A stretch of DNA of 64,000 bases from Lagopus muta. Its lineage: Eukaryota; Chordata; Aves; Galliformes; Phasianidae. Of the stretch, positions 13,413 through 25,500 are shown in pieces (position 1 is the first letter of the stretch; every line of letters begins with the position of its first letter). The notes under the pieces were generated by a model. It saw only the letters and a list, made by a program, of their open reading frames with translations, did no database searches and was not told the DNA's origin. The DNA lies in NCBI RefSeq assembly GCF_023343835.1, contig NC_064438.1, forward strand, positions 56,134,578-56,198,577, given 5' to 3'. A program made the position numbers and the translations under genes.

Positions 13413-14270
13413 GATCACCTTCCAAAGAGCAACAGAAATCCTCCTCAATGCAACAGGCACAGCTGCATTTCCACCGGGTGGCACGGCTCTATCAGCAAAG
13501 AGGTTCTTTTGTCACTGTGACATGACTAATGCCTACCAGCAAAACCTCAGCTACAACAGGATTCCTGCCCACATAACTCTAACTACCAACACAGCTACGC
13601 AGATCAAATGCAAGAGAGACCACTGCCAGCTTCTACTGCAGCTTCTCCCTTCAGGCATTAAGCATCAGCAGTTTATAGCTGCACCTTCTCCATTTTTAGG
13701 GTCTTTTGGATGCCACACTCCAGCACCATGCAACAATTTCGCCTTTATCCATTAGGGAAATAAACGGCAGGGAGACTGAAGATAAAAAGCAACAGTTGCA
13801 TAGTTAGCAGCTGCTTTAGATGCGGTGATCTTTTTGTTCTCTCCTCCGCCTGTTTTGACTGAAAAGGCAGGAGGAGGGTTTTTAGTCTTCAGATTGTCAG
13901 CACTGATCTAATCGTGAATGACAACCACAACGACGCTCGTTAGCGCGTTTGCTATAAATTACCAACGACCAGAAAAAAAAACCAATTCAAAACAGAAGTC
14001 TTACCAGTTTCCAAGGCCCACAAAATACACGGCCATAAGGAACTGTAATCTGTTCCATTTCTCCACACAAGACAAGCCGTTCCGTTTCACAGCTGCCTCC
14101 CCTCCTAAGATGAGACCTGATCAATTCGGGTGGCCCCAACATCACAAACAGAAGCTTCCCAAACCAGCAAACATACATCAGTGCTGAGGTGGCTTATCTG
14201 TGTGCCAGCTGTGCTGCAAACCAGCAGAAAACTGCAAGTCTCCACTGCCAAAGATCACTCCTGGCCACAA

Positions 14271-14465
14271 CAGGGGGTGGTGAGGCACTGGCACAGGTTG
14301 CCCAAGGAGGCTGTGGATGCCCCATCCCTGCAGGCATTCAAGGCCAGGCTGGATGTGGCTCTGGGCAGCCTGGGCTGCTGGTTGGCGACCTGCACACAGC
14401 AGGGGGTTGGAGCTGGATGAGCATTGTGCTCCTTTGCAACCCAGGCTGTTCTTTGATGATTCCAT
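14271..14465 (+). mobile_element. CR1 LINE 3' fragment, young-looking
   Basis: It begins inside the ORF2 carboxy end (GGTGGTGAGGCACTGGCAC) and ends in a slightly mutated tail (TTCTTTGATGATTCC). It is a direct repeat of the 11215 copy, 3 kb away within the same intron. Confidence 0.92.
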
Positions 14466-15808
14466 GAAGATCCTACCCTGGGAGTTTTACAGAGATGCGA
14501 GTCGAGCAGCTCCAAGAAAATTAAAACATCTCTTCCAAAGCAGCTTCTGAACATTCCTCAGAGACATGCAGTCCATTTTCACCACATTGTCCTTGTTTTG
14601 AGAAGCCTGCTTATGTATTTCCAGCTTTAGCTTTGTTATCAATTCTTTGGAAGGCTTCCTGAACTACCTGTAAATGTTAACGAACACCTACATCCTCCTC
14701 CTAACAACGGTACATACTCACCAATTACCAGCTAAATGTGAGCAGTTATTGAAGGTCCTCCTTGTTTTTAAAGCAACACCAAAACTATGTGTCATCTTCC
14801 AGTATCAGCCCCACCGATGACAAACAGAACTCCACGCCCTTCTGCTTCTCTGCAGAGATCCTTCTCCAGCATAACTGCTTTTCAGAATACAGCCTCACCG
14901 AATGGTCACAGTTGGTGCCTTTTCATTCTTGATTCCTCACTGAAAGGGTATGCTTGAATGAACTTCAGTTTCAAAATTACCTGAAGTGCTCTACAGGAGG
15001 AGCTTGATGGTTGGCACACATTTTAACATCAGTCATTGGTCCCACTGCTCTAGGGAAGGGATGCTTCAGGATGTGCCTTCTTAAAAATTATTGTTTAAAA
15101 AATAAAGACCCCTTGTTTCCTACATCCACAGACAAAAAGGTTGAACAAACAGCAAGAGGTGATCATTTTCCTTTGAATGCACCTCAAAACCCGTTTCCCT
15201 GGCAAATAGGCAGCTCGGTCTCCAGGAAATGCTCTCTTCAATTTTGTCCCTTTGTCAGTGAGTCACCCACCTGAACGATAGCAACACTCGAGAAAACAAA
15301 ATGACTTCTCACAAGCCACAATCACAAACCTGATTCGGGACTTCTCTTAATGAGAAACGTTTAACGGTTATTTATACACCGCATTTATATATTCATTTAT
15401 AAGCTCAGATCCTAACTGCGGAAACCGACCAAATATTTCACCCAGCCGAAGCGGAGCAACCCGCTCCCCCGAGGCCTAAAATAGGGATCGTCACGAACCA
15501 GCCAGCTCGGCTTCCCAGCCCCCAGCCCCACCTAGGCGCAGGCGGCCGCAGCCACCGCGCAGCCCCTCCCCGTGACCTCGGAGCCCTACGCCCACCCCGC
15601 CCCGAGCTCCCGCCACTCCCCTCAGGGCAGCGACCACCGGCGCCGCCCCCGCGCGGCTCCACGGGGCCTGGAGGGGCGCAGCCAGCTGCGGCCCAGCGGT
15701 CCCCGGGGGCGGCTCCGTGTTTGCGGGGAGAAAGGCGGCGCCCCGCCGCTCGGGCCCTCCATCCCCCCCTCCCTCCTCGTGTGCCGGTGCCCGGGGCCGG
15801 GCGGGTAC

Positions 15809-15950
15809 CTGCGGGAGTAGCGCGGCGCGGCACAGGCCGGAGCGGAACCAGGCAGCAGGCGGCGGCCCGCAGCACCACCGCCTCCCCTACGCCCAGGCGG
15901 AAGCGGAAATGCGTCACACGCCCCGCCCCCGCGCCGACCGGAAGGGTGGG
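15809..15950 (-). other. MAPK1IP1L: MAPK1IP1L noncoding first exon (5' end approximate)
   Basis: On the minus strand the CpG island contains a good donor, CCGCAG followed by GTACCC, placing the exon end at 15809. The transcription start is not visible; the upper bound is a guess from the ETS/CRE-like sites. The link to the coding exon at 9732 is inferred from position and strand. Confidence 0.5.
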
Positions 15951-16074
15951 CGAACCAAGCCCCACCCACCCCACGTGACAATCCCCAATTCGTCCCGCCC
16001 TTCCGCGGTCACGTGGCGCTGCCCCTCCCCCACCACCGCTGAGGGGAGGTGGGGGTGGGCGCGGCTCTTCCGGC

Positions 16075-16135
16075 CCTTCAGGGCGCCGCGCGTCGCTGCC
16101 GCTGCCGCTGCCGCTGCCGTGCCTTCAGGGCGCCG
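16075..16135. repeat. GCTGCC tandem repeat between direct repeats
   Basis: About four GCTGCC units lie at 16095-16118. They are bracketed by two copies of CCTTCAGGGCGCCG at 16075 and 16122, so the whole is a small local duplication with an internal microsatellite at the edge of the CpG island. Confidence 0.85.
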
Positions 16136-17508
16136 TGCGCCATGTCCGCGCCGATGCGCGTTGCTTTCCCGTATTCACATTTATTCACATTCACCCCCAG
16201 CTCCTGTCAGGGAGCTGTAGAGAGCAGTGGGTGCTCCCCGAGCCTCCTCTTCCCCACACTGACCCACCCAGCTCCCTCAGCCGCCCCCATCAGCCCTCCC
16301 CGCTCCCTTCCCCTCCCTTAGCACACTCCAGGGCTCCGTGTCTCCCTTGCATGCCACCGACCCATGGTCGTGCCAGGAGCAGTGCTTGGAGGCTCTAACG
16401 CACAGCCCTGGCTGCGTCCCATTGGAAGACATTGCAACACGCTCCAAACTGTGCAGTGGGAAAAGAAAAAGAAAAAAAAGTTGGGATGAAATTACAAGTT
16501 CAGAGCCTGCATGCAATTCTTAGGGAAGACAATGGAAGCTGTGTGTAAAAAAATTGGCTCCGAATTGTAAGAAGCGTTGTTTTCCATCAGTCCATTTTGA
16601 GTCCCGCTGTGGGATTATTTCAGTTATTCAGAAAGGGAGTTTTGTGCCTCTGTGAGAGCAGCTCTGCATCGTAGGGCCTGCGCTGTTGCCTCTGCATTAC
16701 AAACCTGGGCCACTGTTTTTTATCATATAAACATTTGGGCTGCAAAGCAGCAGTGCTGTAACCTCCTGTTCAAAACAGGGCCAGCTTTGAACCTTGGCCT
16801 GTTGGGTTTTGAGCGTCTCCAAAGAGAGAGATTGCACGACATCTCTGGATATCAGTGCAGTCCTTACACACCAGCACAGTGAATACCACCATTATGCCCT
16901 GTAATAGTCAGACTTTCCCTTGCTGTGACTTGGGATTCGTTGTCCTTTCGCCAAGTGGGAGCATCTGTCTGCTCTGTAACCCCCCATGCACTGTGCCCTC
17001 CCCAGCTGTATGAGTGAGCTGCCTTCTCAATGGATCAGGATCCCTTTTGTCTTTCAAAGGCCGAACTGTGAGCCTGAGAGCAACAGACCATACCGAAAGT
17101 AGGTCTGTTATTCTGTACTACAAGCAATATGGTACGATTCACCAGCAGGCTGATCTCAGGTGGGCTGAGAATGCAATGGTGTAGGCAGTGTGAGCATCCG
17201 GATCTCTCCTGTTGGATTCTTGCTTACATGACACTGGATTTCACTTCATAACTTTCCAGCCTGTCAGATTTAGTACTTTGCAGGGACAATAACAGAGGTT
17301 TTGAAATGTGACAAACATTACAGTTGGGAAACTTTATTGCACCCAGAGGGCAGTGCATGCCACAGGCAGTAAATCCAGAGGAACAACAACAGTATGGATT
17401 TTGTACCTTCTGCTTTTACAGCAGCCAGTCAGAAGGTGGAAATCCGACACATGGCAGAGGCGTCCCTTTTTCACCTAACTGGAAAGTGAAAGGATTTGTT
17501 TTGTGGGG

Positions 17509-17543
17509 TTTTTTTCTTTTTTTTTTTTTCTTTTTTCTTTTTA
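17509..17543. repeat. T-rich tract
   Basis: Interrupted run of T with a few C (35 bp). Confidence 0.9.
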
Positions 17544-17600
17544 ATAGGATTAAAATGATGGACTGTGACATCAGTCTTAGTGAAGAAAATGCCAGCCTTT

Positions 17601-17747
17601 GATCATAGAATCCTAGAATGGCCTGGCTTGCAAAGGAGCACAATGCTCATCCAGCTCCAACCCCCTGCTATGAGAAGGACACCAACCAGCAGCCCAGGCT
17701 GCCCAGAGCCACATCCAGCCTGGCCTTGAATGCCTGCAGGGATGACG
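17601..17747 (-). mobile_element. CR1 LINE 3' fragment
   Basis: Tandem ATCATAGAATCCTAGAATGG tail, then AGGAGCACAATGCTCATCC and the CAGCCCAGGCTGCCCAGAGC block. It stops at CTGCAGGGATG. Confidence 0.92.
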
Positions 17748-20700
17748 ATGGGCTGGAACAGCGAGATCCGAGATAGAAAGCTTCAGTTGCAGTGTTGGTT
17801 CTCTCTGGGTTATGTCACTCCGCTTTTATATTCATGCTTCAGTGTACACTGTGAACATTATGCACTCGGAAGAATGAGCTGAGCCACCCTGAAGCTCGAT
17901 TTTAAAGGATTCCAGATGGTATGTTCAGTGCACGTGGTAAGCTTTTATATGCTTTCCCCTGTGGCCAATCACCGACTGATAATTTATTTCAAAGCCCTCA
18001 TAAAATAAATCACTTTGAAAATGACGCTGTCTCTAGTTAATAAGCGCTCCTTCTCAAGGCAGAAGGTTGTTGCCATGAAGATAAAATCATAGGACTGGTT
18101 CAAAGTGCGTGGGGATGGCAAATGCACCCCATTGAGAAGATGAGATAAACTGGATTGAGCTGGAAAGGAAGCATTGCTGCTTGCTTGTTGTGAAATTATG
18201 AGCAGGTGAACTGTCATTAGAGGCACTTGGACAGGCACTTAGGTTCCAGTATGGGTGTTCTGTGACAAGGAGTGAATTTCTGGGGTACGTTTTCTTTGCA
18301 CAGTGGTGGATGTGTAGAGCCTTGATCGTACATCAAGCCACCATGTGAGCTTGTTTTCACAGTTCAGAGCTGCTGACTGTGGCTGGCGGCAGTAGAGAGT
18401 TCTCTTCACTTGTTCTTCAGTGAATAGGAATTAGAAAATTCCTCTCTGTGTGACATCAGTGAAACCCACCTGACTTCTCTTCTCCCAAAGAGGCCCAAAC
18501 CCTCTCCCTTCCTCATGGCTCCAGGCCTTTCTCAATTCTGTTTCTGTTCTCCCCTCCCCCTGCCCAATGGCTGACTTTGTGTTCTGTCTGGTGTTGCAAT
18601 CCTCAGTCTCTCAATGAGTTTCGTGCCATTTGCTGCTTGGCTTTCAGCCTCAGATCCCGCTGACAGATGATAATATGAAATCATGGCCCCTTCATTCTCT
18701 GGAGGATCACATTTTCAAGTGCTTGCTGCAGTGGAGACAAGCTGGAAAACTTTTCTTAGGCCATCACTAAATTAAAGGTATTGCTCCTGCCATGGCATGT
18801 CCGCTGATCATCTCTGCAACCATGTGAGCAGCTCCAAGCAGGAAGAACATGCCTGGATTGCTAAAGCTCCATCACTGCGTTTTTCACCACCGCCCTGCCA
18901 TGCCATTTGTGGCCATATATTCGTGCCTCGTTTTATCTTTCTGTGCAAAGCACTTGGGATCCGTGTGTTCATCAAGAGATGCTTCTGTGCTCAGGCTCTT
19001 TTTCTCCATCTGGCACTCTGCACTTCCTCTGCAATCCCTCTGGGGGCCTTTGAGATCTCCAGTTTTGCACGACCCCTTTCACATGCATTTCCATATGTGA
19101 AATTAATCGTTCAATACCAAGTCACTCATGTCTCTGCTTCAGATGCGTATTGATGGCATAATCATACTGCTAAGGTCAACGATCTGCTGATTGGTGCCAA
19201 AGAACCCATTTACAGTCAAATGGCTTGTAGTAATTCAGGGAACGATGCACATAAGGATCATTTGGGCTTGGGAGGGCTCAGTAAGTTACTGATAGGACAA
19301 AGGTGCTACTGAAGGGCGTGTGATGAATTACTGTTCTGTGCAAGATATCGTGTATGAAGGGCTACATCCAGATCTGATGCAGTCAGTGTGAGCTGAGCTT
19401 CTTCTTCTCTTTGCATGAGGTTTGGAGGCTGGCTCCTCTGCCTCCTGCTCTACTCGTGCATCTGGGAGTGCCCTTCTATTTTAGCAGCACAACAGAACTC
19501 AACCACCTGACCCAAACCCTCCAAATGAAGACCAGGTTGATGTTCACTTGCTGTCTCTCATAGTCGGGGTATTTCCCCCAGTGCTGCCATGACGAACCAG
19601 GCTGAACATTTACCAGATACATGGAGCAGCTGAGAGAGCGCAGTGCCTTCCCCACCGACATCAGTACTTCTTACAGCACTGATACAGTGGGACCCACGGC
19701 AGAGAAATATCATGCCATGTATCATTTCCTCCATCCTCACATCGTGGCTATCAAGAAAGTTACTCTGCTAGGAGCCGTTTTGCTGTGGTGCAGTGTTTTA
19801 GCTTTTTCCAGCAGTAACACGAGCGTTCTGTTAGCTGGATGTCCCACACAGTGATGGACCAGGGAAACACAAACAAGAGATTGATCAAGAAGAATAAATT
19901 GTGTGGAGTTGGAGGCGAAAAAAAGCAGCTTCAAAGAGGACTGAAGTTTGGAATCTGACTTCCTTCTCCCTCACTGAAGATAGGGACTTGATGACTTGTT
20001 GTCGTGTTAGTTTCAGGCTGCCCCTTCAAAAGAGCACAGATCTCATCCACTGCAGCTGCAATAGGGTAAATTCTTGTTGCTCAGCTAACAGTCGTTTAAC
20101 GCTCTGCGAAAATCCGTGGGAATAACACCCATGTCCTTCCTCCTCCTCTTTCTCTTGAGCTTTCAGCCCCTGATTCAGCAAATAGCTGAAGTGCCGTGCT
20201 GAACTGGTGCCTTTGAGTTGCTAATGCCGTGCAAAAACGGCCATGAGAATAAAACAGTCTGCATGACCGCTGCTAAGAATCCACTTCCTTCTTTGGGTCT
20301 TGTTTTTTCCACCAGCCTGCTGGAAGGGCACTGCTGGAAAAAAGCTTAGCCTGGGAAAGACTTCTGAGCTAATAAACCCGCCGCAAAAACATTTCTGCAG
20401 TGATACTTGAGGTCAGATGGATTTGTCGAGTCAATAGCCACCAAAGTCTGAAGGATTCCTATAAATAAAAGTGACTTGAAATGTTTTTCTTGTCTGACAG
20501 AGCTCCTTTAAAGTGCAAATACGGCTGGAATGAATTGAAGTCCGGATGAAAAGAAAAGAAACACCTACTTCTGAACTTGTAAACCTTGGAGTTCTCTCCA
20601 GTCACATCCTCAGCTGATAATGAATGTGGCAAATTCAATGAAGAATCTCTGCTCTTTGGGCTCTTGAGGCATTCAGCATGATTTCACAGTTCCTCTATTT

Positions 20701-22062
20701 CTCTTCTGAAAACAGGAAGAAATTATGCAGGGTAGTAGCTGTTTAAATACTAGAAAGTCTCTCCGGGGAGAATTACAGACATCTGAGTGATAAATTGGAA
20801 GTGAGATAACGGAGGGTTTGGAACGAGCCTGATGCAAAGTTCATTTCAGTCAAAGTTTCCTCACTGATGTTGGAGCTTTGTATGAGAGTCTTGTGACGAG
20901 CAGTGTGTTGGGTGATGGTTTTGTCATGGCAAAGGGTTCCCTGTGCAGTTTCCACAGGAGCAGGGCAAAGGAGAGGGGAAAAAAGGGGGGAAAAAAAAAC
21001 ACCAATTCATCCAGCACTGGGTTTTGTTCATGGAAGTTGTGCATCCAAACTGCACCGAGTGATACTTGCAGCCAGGCTGCTGTTCTCCTGCCAGACCTCT
21101 CCTGTAGCTCCGGGCAGTGTGGGTTTGTGTTGTGATTCCGTGTTATGCCAGAATCTCCCCTTCCCAGCAAGCTGAATTAGCAGAACCACTCCACACAGGC
21201 AGCCATTTCAAAGGAAAGGCACAGACTGCTGGGATAAAGTGCCTCACAGAACACGCTGGGCTGCTGGAGCAGCATCGTGGCACCCAAGGAAGGGGACGCA
21301 GTGGCTGTGCTGCTTTGTGCTCCCTGGGCACTGCTGGAGGCGGCTGAGCAGAAGGGGTGCTTGCAGGCTGCCTGCAGCACAGCCCATTGCCACATCTGCC
21401 TGCCTTCCCAGCTCGGCCTGCCTTCGCCCAGCTTGGCAGCAGTTCCTTCTCCTCCTCCAGGAAATTCCTGTCCTTTAATTCCACACCCCGTGACTGCTGC
21501 CCCACGCTTGGTTAATGCCAGTGCTGCAGAACTCCCTCCCTTGGCCACCGCTGCTGTATTCCTGAGCCTATTTTAGGCTCAGACCTGACGTTCTTTGGGA
21601 CGTGGAGCATCTCCTTGCTTTAGTTTCCAGCATCCTGAACAACGAGGTAATAGCATCGAGCCACTGTTGTGACACAAATAATGAAGACAAATGACTCTTT
21701 CTCAGTAGTATTTCGGCTCAGTGACCCGAGGTCCAGGCTGGTTGGCAACCTGAGAAAACCAGTCTCATCCCGGACTGCTTCACACCCCTCCCTCAGCCCT
21801 CCTTCAGCTAAACACATTCCGAGCAAACAACAAAATGTGCTGCCAAAATACAAGAAAGAAGCAACTCCCTAAACAGGAGTTTCCCCGGCCCCGCAGTGTG
21901 AACCACAGGTTTAATGAAGAGACAGGCAGCAAAAACAAGAAGCACGTTGCTGTTATAACCTATGAACACAGAATGAATCGCATAAGCAGTTTCTAAGGAA
22001 CAAGGAGGTGGTGAGGACTGCGGGATCAGACTCGGAAAGGATTGCGCTGAAGCGCAGGAGAA

Positions 22063-22218
22063 ATGAATGGACTCTCCCTGTCTGCAAAGATTGAACAGCT
22101 TGCGTCGTACTTAGGCCTGGGATTGCTAAAAACTGCTCCTCTTTTAGATGAAATACAGATGGTATGCCTGCTGAAATGTGTTTTCGTGATTAAAAATAAG
22201 CTGCCATTGGCCCATGAG
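22063..22218 (+). CDS. Unrecognised two-exon gene, coding exon A
   Basis: A 52-codon frame starts at an ATG with an in-frame TGA five codons upstream and a purine at -3. It ends exactly at a consensus donor, GAG followed by GTAAGT. The product begins MNGLSLSAKIEQLASYLGLG and is leucine-rich and probably helical, with no signal peptide or known motif. Joined in phase 0 to the exon at 22455, it gives an uninterrupted 102-residue protein. I do not recognise the family. Upstream noncoding exons may exist, and the nearest CpG island is 6 kb to the left. It could also be a lineage-specific gene, a decayed gene remnant or a chance frame in a long noncoding RNA. Confidence 0.45.
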
Positions 22219-22454
22219 GTAAGTAGGCATGTGTGGCGGGGTACTTCATTCATTCACCACGTTGCAGCCAGTTCTCTGCAGTGATTGTCCCCACTGCTGG
22301 AAATTCACAACTACGGCCACATTTAAATAGTAGAACCACCAGCATCTAGTGCCTCTTTTGGAATGGTTTAGTAACAGTGCTATTGCTAATGCTGATTTTG
22401 GTAGAGACAAGGCAATTATGGTCTGCTTCCATTATCTGTGTGACTGTCCCTCAG

Positions 22455-22607
22455 GCATTTACCAGCGCTCACCGGTACTTGGCTGCATGGATGCTTGGCC
22501 AGTGTTGTGCTTTATATCGAAATAGAGAAGACATTATGAAGGTATTGTATCAGAATATGGATACGATGAAGCTGAAGGATCAGTTTTCTGGCCAAGAAAC
22601 GAAATGA
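22455..22607 (+). CDS. Unrecognised two-exon gene, coding exon B
   Basis: It is preceded by a pyrimidine-rich acceptor (TGTGACTGTCCCTCAG) and opens in the phase left by exon A. It encodes 50 residues rich in aromatic, Met and Cys positions (AFTSAHRYLAAWMLGQCCAL), followed by a charged helical-looking end (NREDIMKVLYQNMD) and a TGA stop. An AATAAA with GT-rich downstream sequence follows 226 bp later. Total predicted product is 102 aa. Splice sites, frame, stop and polyadenylation signal agree, but no homologue is recognised. Confidence 0.45.
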   Translation, partial: AFTSAHRYLAAWMLGQCCALYRNREDIMKVLYQNMDTMKLKDQFSGQETK

Positions 22608-22832
22608 AAGAACTTTGGCTTTGGATGTGGGTGGCGGTACTGCAGCCAGTATGAAGCGGAAAGAGGCACAGACCTTTTTGCTTGACTTCTTACCACTGTG
22701 CTTTTCAGGTTAAGGGGGTTAAGATATACTCAGCTGTGTTTTCAGCTGCTACAACACCGTGTGTTATTTGCTAATGCCATATGTTGTCTGTGCGATAACA
22801 AATGTCCCTTTCCCTTCCCCGCCTGGAATCAC

Positions 22833-22838
22833 AATAAA
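22833..22838 (+). terminator. AATAAA polyadenylation signal, plus strand
   Basis: Canonical hexamer followed by GGAATGTGTCC. It is positioned as the 3' end of the unrecognised two-exon gene. Confidence 0.4.
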
Positions 22839-22869
22839 GGAATGTGTCCAATACAGCGAGGAATTATTT

Positions 22870-25500
22870 ACTTGTGCTTTTGCTACTAAAGGAAGAGCAA
22901 TACCCACCTTTCAGTCCATCTTCTCCAGTACAATATTCTCCTATTTTCCCTTCACATTTGCCCTCCTTTTGGGCACGGGATCAAGATGACTTGTGTACAA
23001 GGGCCAGCAGCATTACACCAAGATGCAATTTGGCTCTGAGCATGTAGAAATGACAGGATAAAAATGACAGGATGTCCCACGCGCCAACCTGGCGCTCCCC
23101 TGATGGCAGCCAGATCTCAGGCATCTTCTGGTCTAGTGCCAGCATCTTTTTACTGTAGAGATACAGTGAAGAAAACCCTCCAGCTTGTCCTTAGCATGCA
23201 GCTTGTCAGGTCACAAGTGTCCTGGGAAGTGAGGAATTTCAGGGAAGGCTAAAGTTGAGGCAGTGATGTTCTCCACCAAAACCACGAGGGTGGTGTTGTC
23301 CCATTTTTACTGAGAGAGCTCGTGGTCATGCACACAGAAGAATGTTTCTGCTGTACCCTGGCACGGGTTCCATCCCTCAGTTCAGCTGACACCCCAAATT
23401 CCCCTTTCTCGCTGCAGTTTCCCACTCAAGTTCCCTTTGTGCTCCCACAGACGTGCTGCCACGGAGGTACCCTTGGCTTACTTGATTTATTAGATGCCTC
23501 GGGAATAACACTGGGGTGCAGATAAAGTAGAGAAACTAAGTTCTGGGGCTTGTCCTATTACAACCAGACAAATATCCACGAGCCCTAAATTACCTCTGTG
23601 ATTTTGCAGCTGTGTTGGTGGAGAGGCACTCCGTGGCAAACACAGTAGGGCTCTGCCCTTTCCCCAACCCCCCATCAACCCTGCAGTATTTTCAGGAGAC
23701 CTTTCCTCCTTCCCTAAGAGAGAGGAGATGAAGGCTTGGGTGGCTCTGGCCAAGCTGTATGGCCACGCAGCTCAGGCTGATTTTTCTTGAGTGAATTTGC
23801 TGGATTCAGGCTTTGGATATCAATTAAAAGAACACTACTCTTTTGTCTCGTGTGTTGCCCCCCCTAAAAAATAATGAGCTGTTTAATACACTAGAGGCAA
23901 TTTCAAATTATCTCCCTTAATGAGGAAGGTTGTGACAGAAGATTTATTACCCTTTCTGATCTGCTGATGTATTTCCCTAACCGTTCCAGCAGAACCAATT
24001 GCTGTATGTGTATGATAGGCTCTATTTTCGGGGGTTCATTAGTTGTAGGCTAAAAATAACACCAAAGGTCTCAGTCTGAGAGCTAATCCAATTCTTTTAA
24101 TTGGAAATAAAATTTGATAAGACAACATTCGAATCGTAACAGCATCAAACATTAAGACCCTCACTGGGCGTTCTGTCCAAATTGGAACTTCATGTGACTG
24201 CACAGAAAGACCTGACCTAGAAACACCATTGCATCACTGCTAAAAAGGACCAAACCCAGCCTCCTCATTAAAAAAACCCAACAAAACAACTCACTTTTGT
24301 ACAAGCAATGGATGGTAGTCTAGTCCAATCGATGCACTTAGAAAAAAAGGTTTGGCAGTGAACCTGTTCAGCTGAAGCAAACTCAGGGATGCTCTTAGCT
24401 AGAAGCTGGTTTAATGAGAACGGGGAAACGACTAGGATTTCTTTTCCCATGGAAAGAATTAAAGAGAAAAGAAGGAAAGTAATATGGAACAGCTCCCAGC
24501 TGGGCGTCCTACCTCTGTGCTGGATTCAAACCTTGCTGAAGCTGCTACAGCCCAGCGATGGCGTTGTGCCGGGACATGAATGACGGTGCGTAACACGAGC
24601 CCAGGGCTTTTCCTGCTGCATCATTCCAACGGCCACGGACCTAATAGGGAGACAAATGCTTTGGGTCTTACAGGCTGTGCTCCTTGCAGAAAAGGAGAGA
24701 AAGCCTTGCTTCGGAGTTCCCAGGGAATTCACATTCCCTGCGGGATTCATGGCAGCCAGCCTGAAGGGAGCTGGGGCCAAGGAAGCCTTTGGGGCTGCTG
24801 GCGCATCACAGGTAGCCAGGGGGTTGTTAAGATGGATGCAGGGAACAGGGAAGTCGTTGCGACTCACTTCAGCCTCACCCTATAGATTTTATATGCATCA
24901 ATTATATATTTACATCTCAAACTCTATTATTCATCGAGTTGAGTAAACAGGCATTGATTTTTGCGCTGCAGCACAGCCGCGTGTTTCTGAGGGTGGTGTT
25001 CTCTGTAACCTCGTAACCCTGACCTCATCCGTGCTTCCTGAGAGCAGGATTTCACGTGGGTCATCAAGCAGACCAAATCTGCAAGCAGCCACAGTCTGAA
25101 TGGCAATCGATGGGCTTTCCGTTCTGAACGGGCTCCTCCACCCACCCCACGTCACACAGCTGCCAATGCACCTCTAGGATGCAGAAGCAGCCAGAATGAG
25201 ATGGAAAGGACGCCTGCCGTGGTCTTGGTTTGTCAGGCAACAGCAGCTCTCCCACCTCAGGGAAAGAGAAACGTGGTGGCTGTGTGGATGCAGCACCAAG
25301 GGCTCACACAGTGCAGCTCAGAAGGCTCCTGCAGTCAGCAGGTGAGCTCCCTACCAAACCTTATGATGCTTCCAGGTGCACGTCAGGGGGGCAGAGAGAA
25401 ACCCTGAATTGCATTCTGGAGCCCTGCCTTATTTCAGAGGTGAAGAAAAATGACCGACTTCATAGCTGGCTTGGCTATATTGAATCAATGTACAAGTTCC
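22870..25500. other. Single-copy intergenic stretch
   Basis: No CR1 copy, tRNA or supported exon was seen. A plus-strand AATAAA occurs near 24107, but no gene points to it. Confidence 0.5.

Larger units (their letters stand above)
9733..15808 (-). other. MAPK1IP1L: MAPK1IP1L intron 1
   Basis: About 6.1 kb between the CpG-island first exon and the start-codon exon. It holds three CR1 copies (11215, 13090 and 14271) and otherwise single-copy DNA with no recognisable coding potential. Open frames around 9811-10254 and 12039-12431 lack splice or homology support. Confidence 0.75.
15440..16150. promoter_or_regulatory. MAPK1IP1L: CpG island promoter of MAPK1IP1L
   Basis: About 700 bp dense in CpG and GC. 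It includes the probable noncoding first exon on the minus strand, GGAA (ETS-like) sites near 15898-15908, a TGCGTCAC CRE-like site near 15910, and two CACGTG boxes at 15972 and 16010. No TATA box was seen. Such islands are often bidirectional, but I saw no convincing plus-strand first exon. Confidence 0.8.
16150..22020. other. Mostly single-copy intergenic region
   Basis: It has one CR1 copy (17601) and a T-rich tract (17509). Short open frames occur, but none shows splice consistency or a recognisable product. Nothing else can be supported. Confidence 0.6.

Noticed and set aside
15438-16220. Long GC-rich frames on both strands in the CpG island, including an ATG at 16142
   Set aside because: Stop-poor because of GC content. 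No recognisable protein, and no convincing plus-strand donor was seen.
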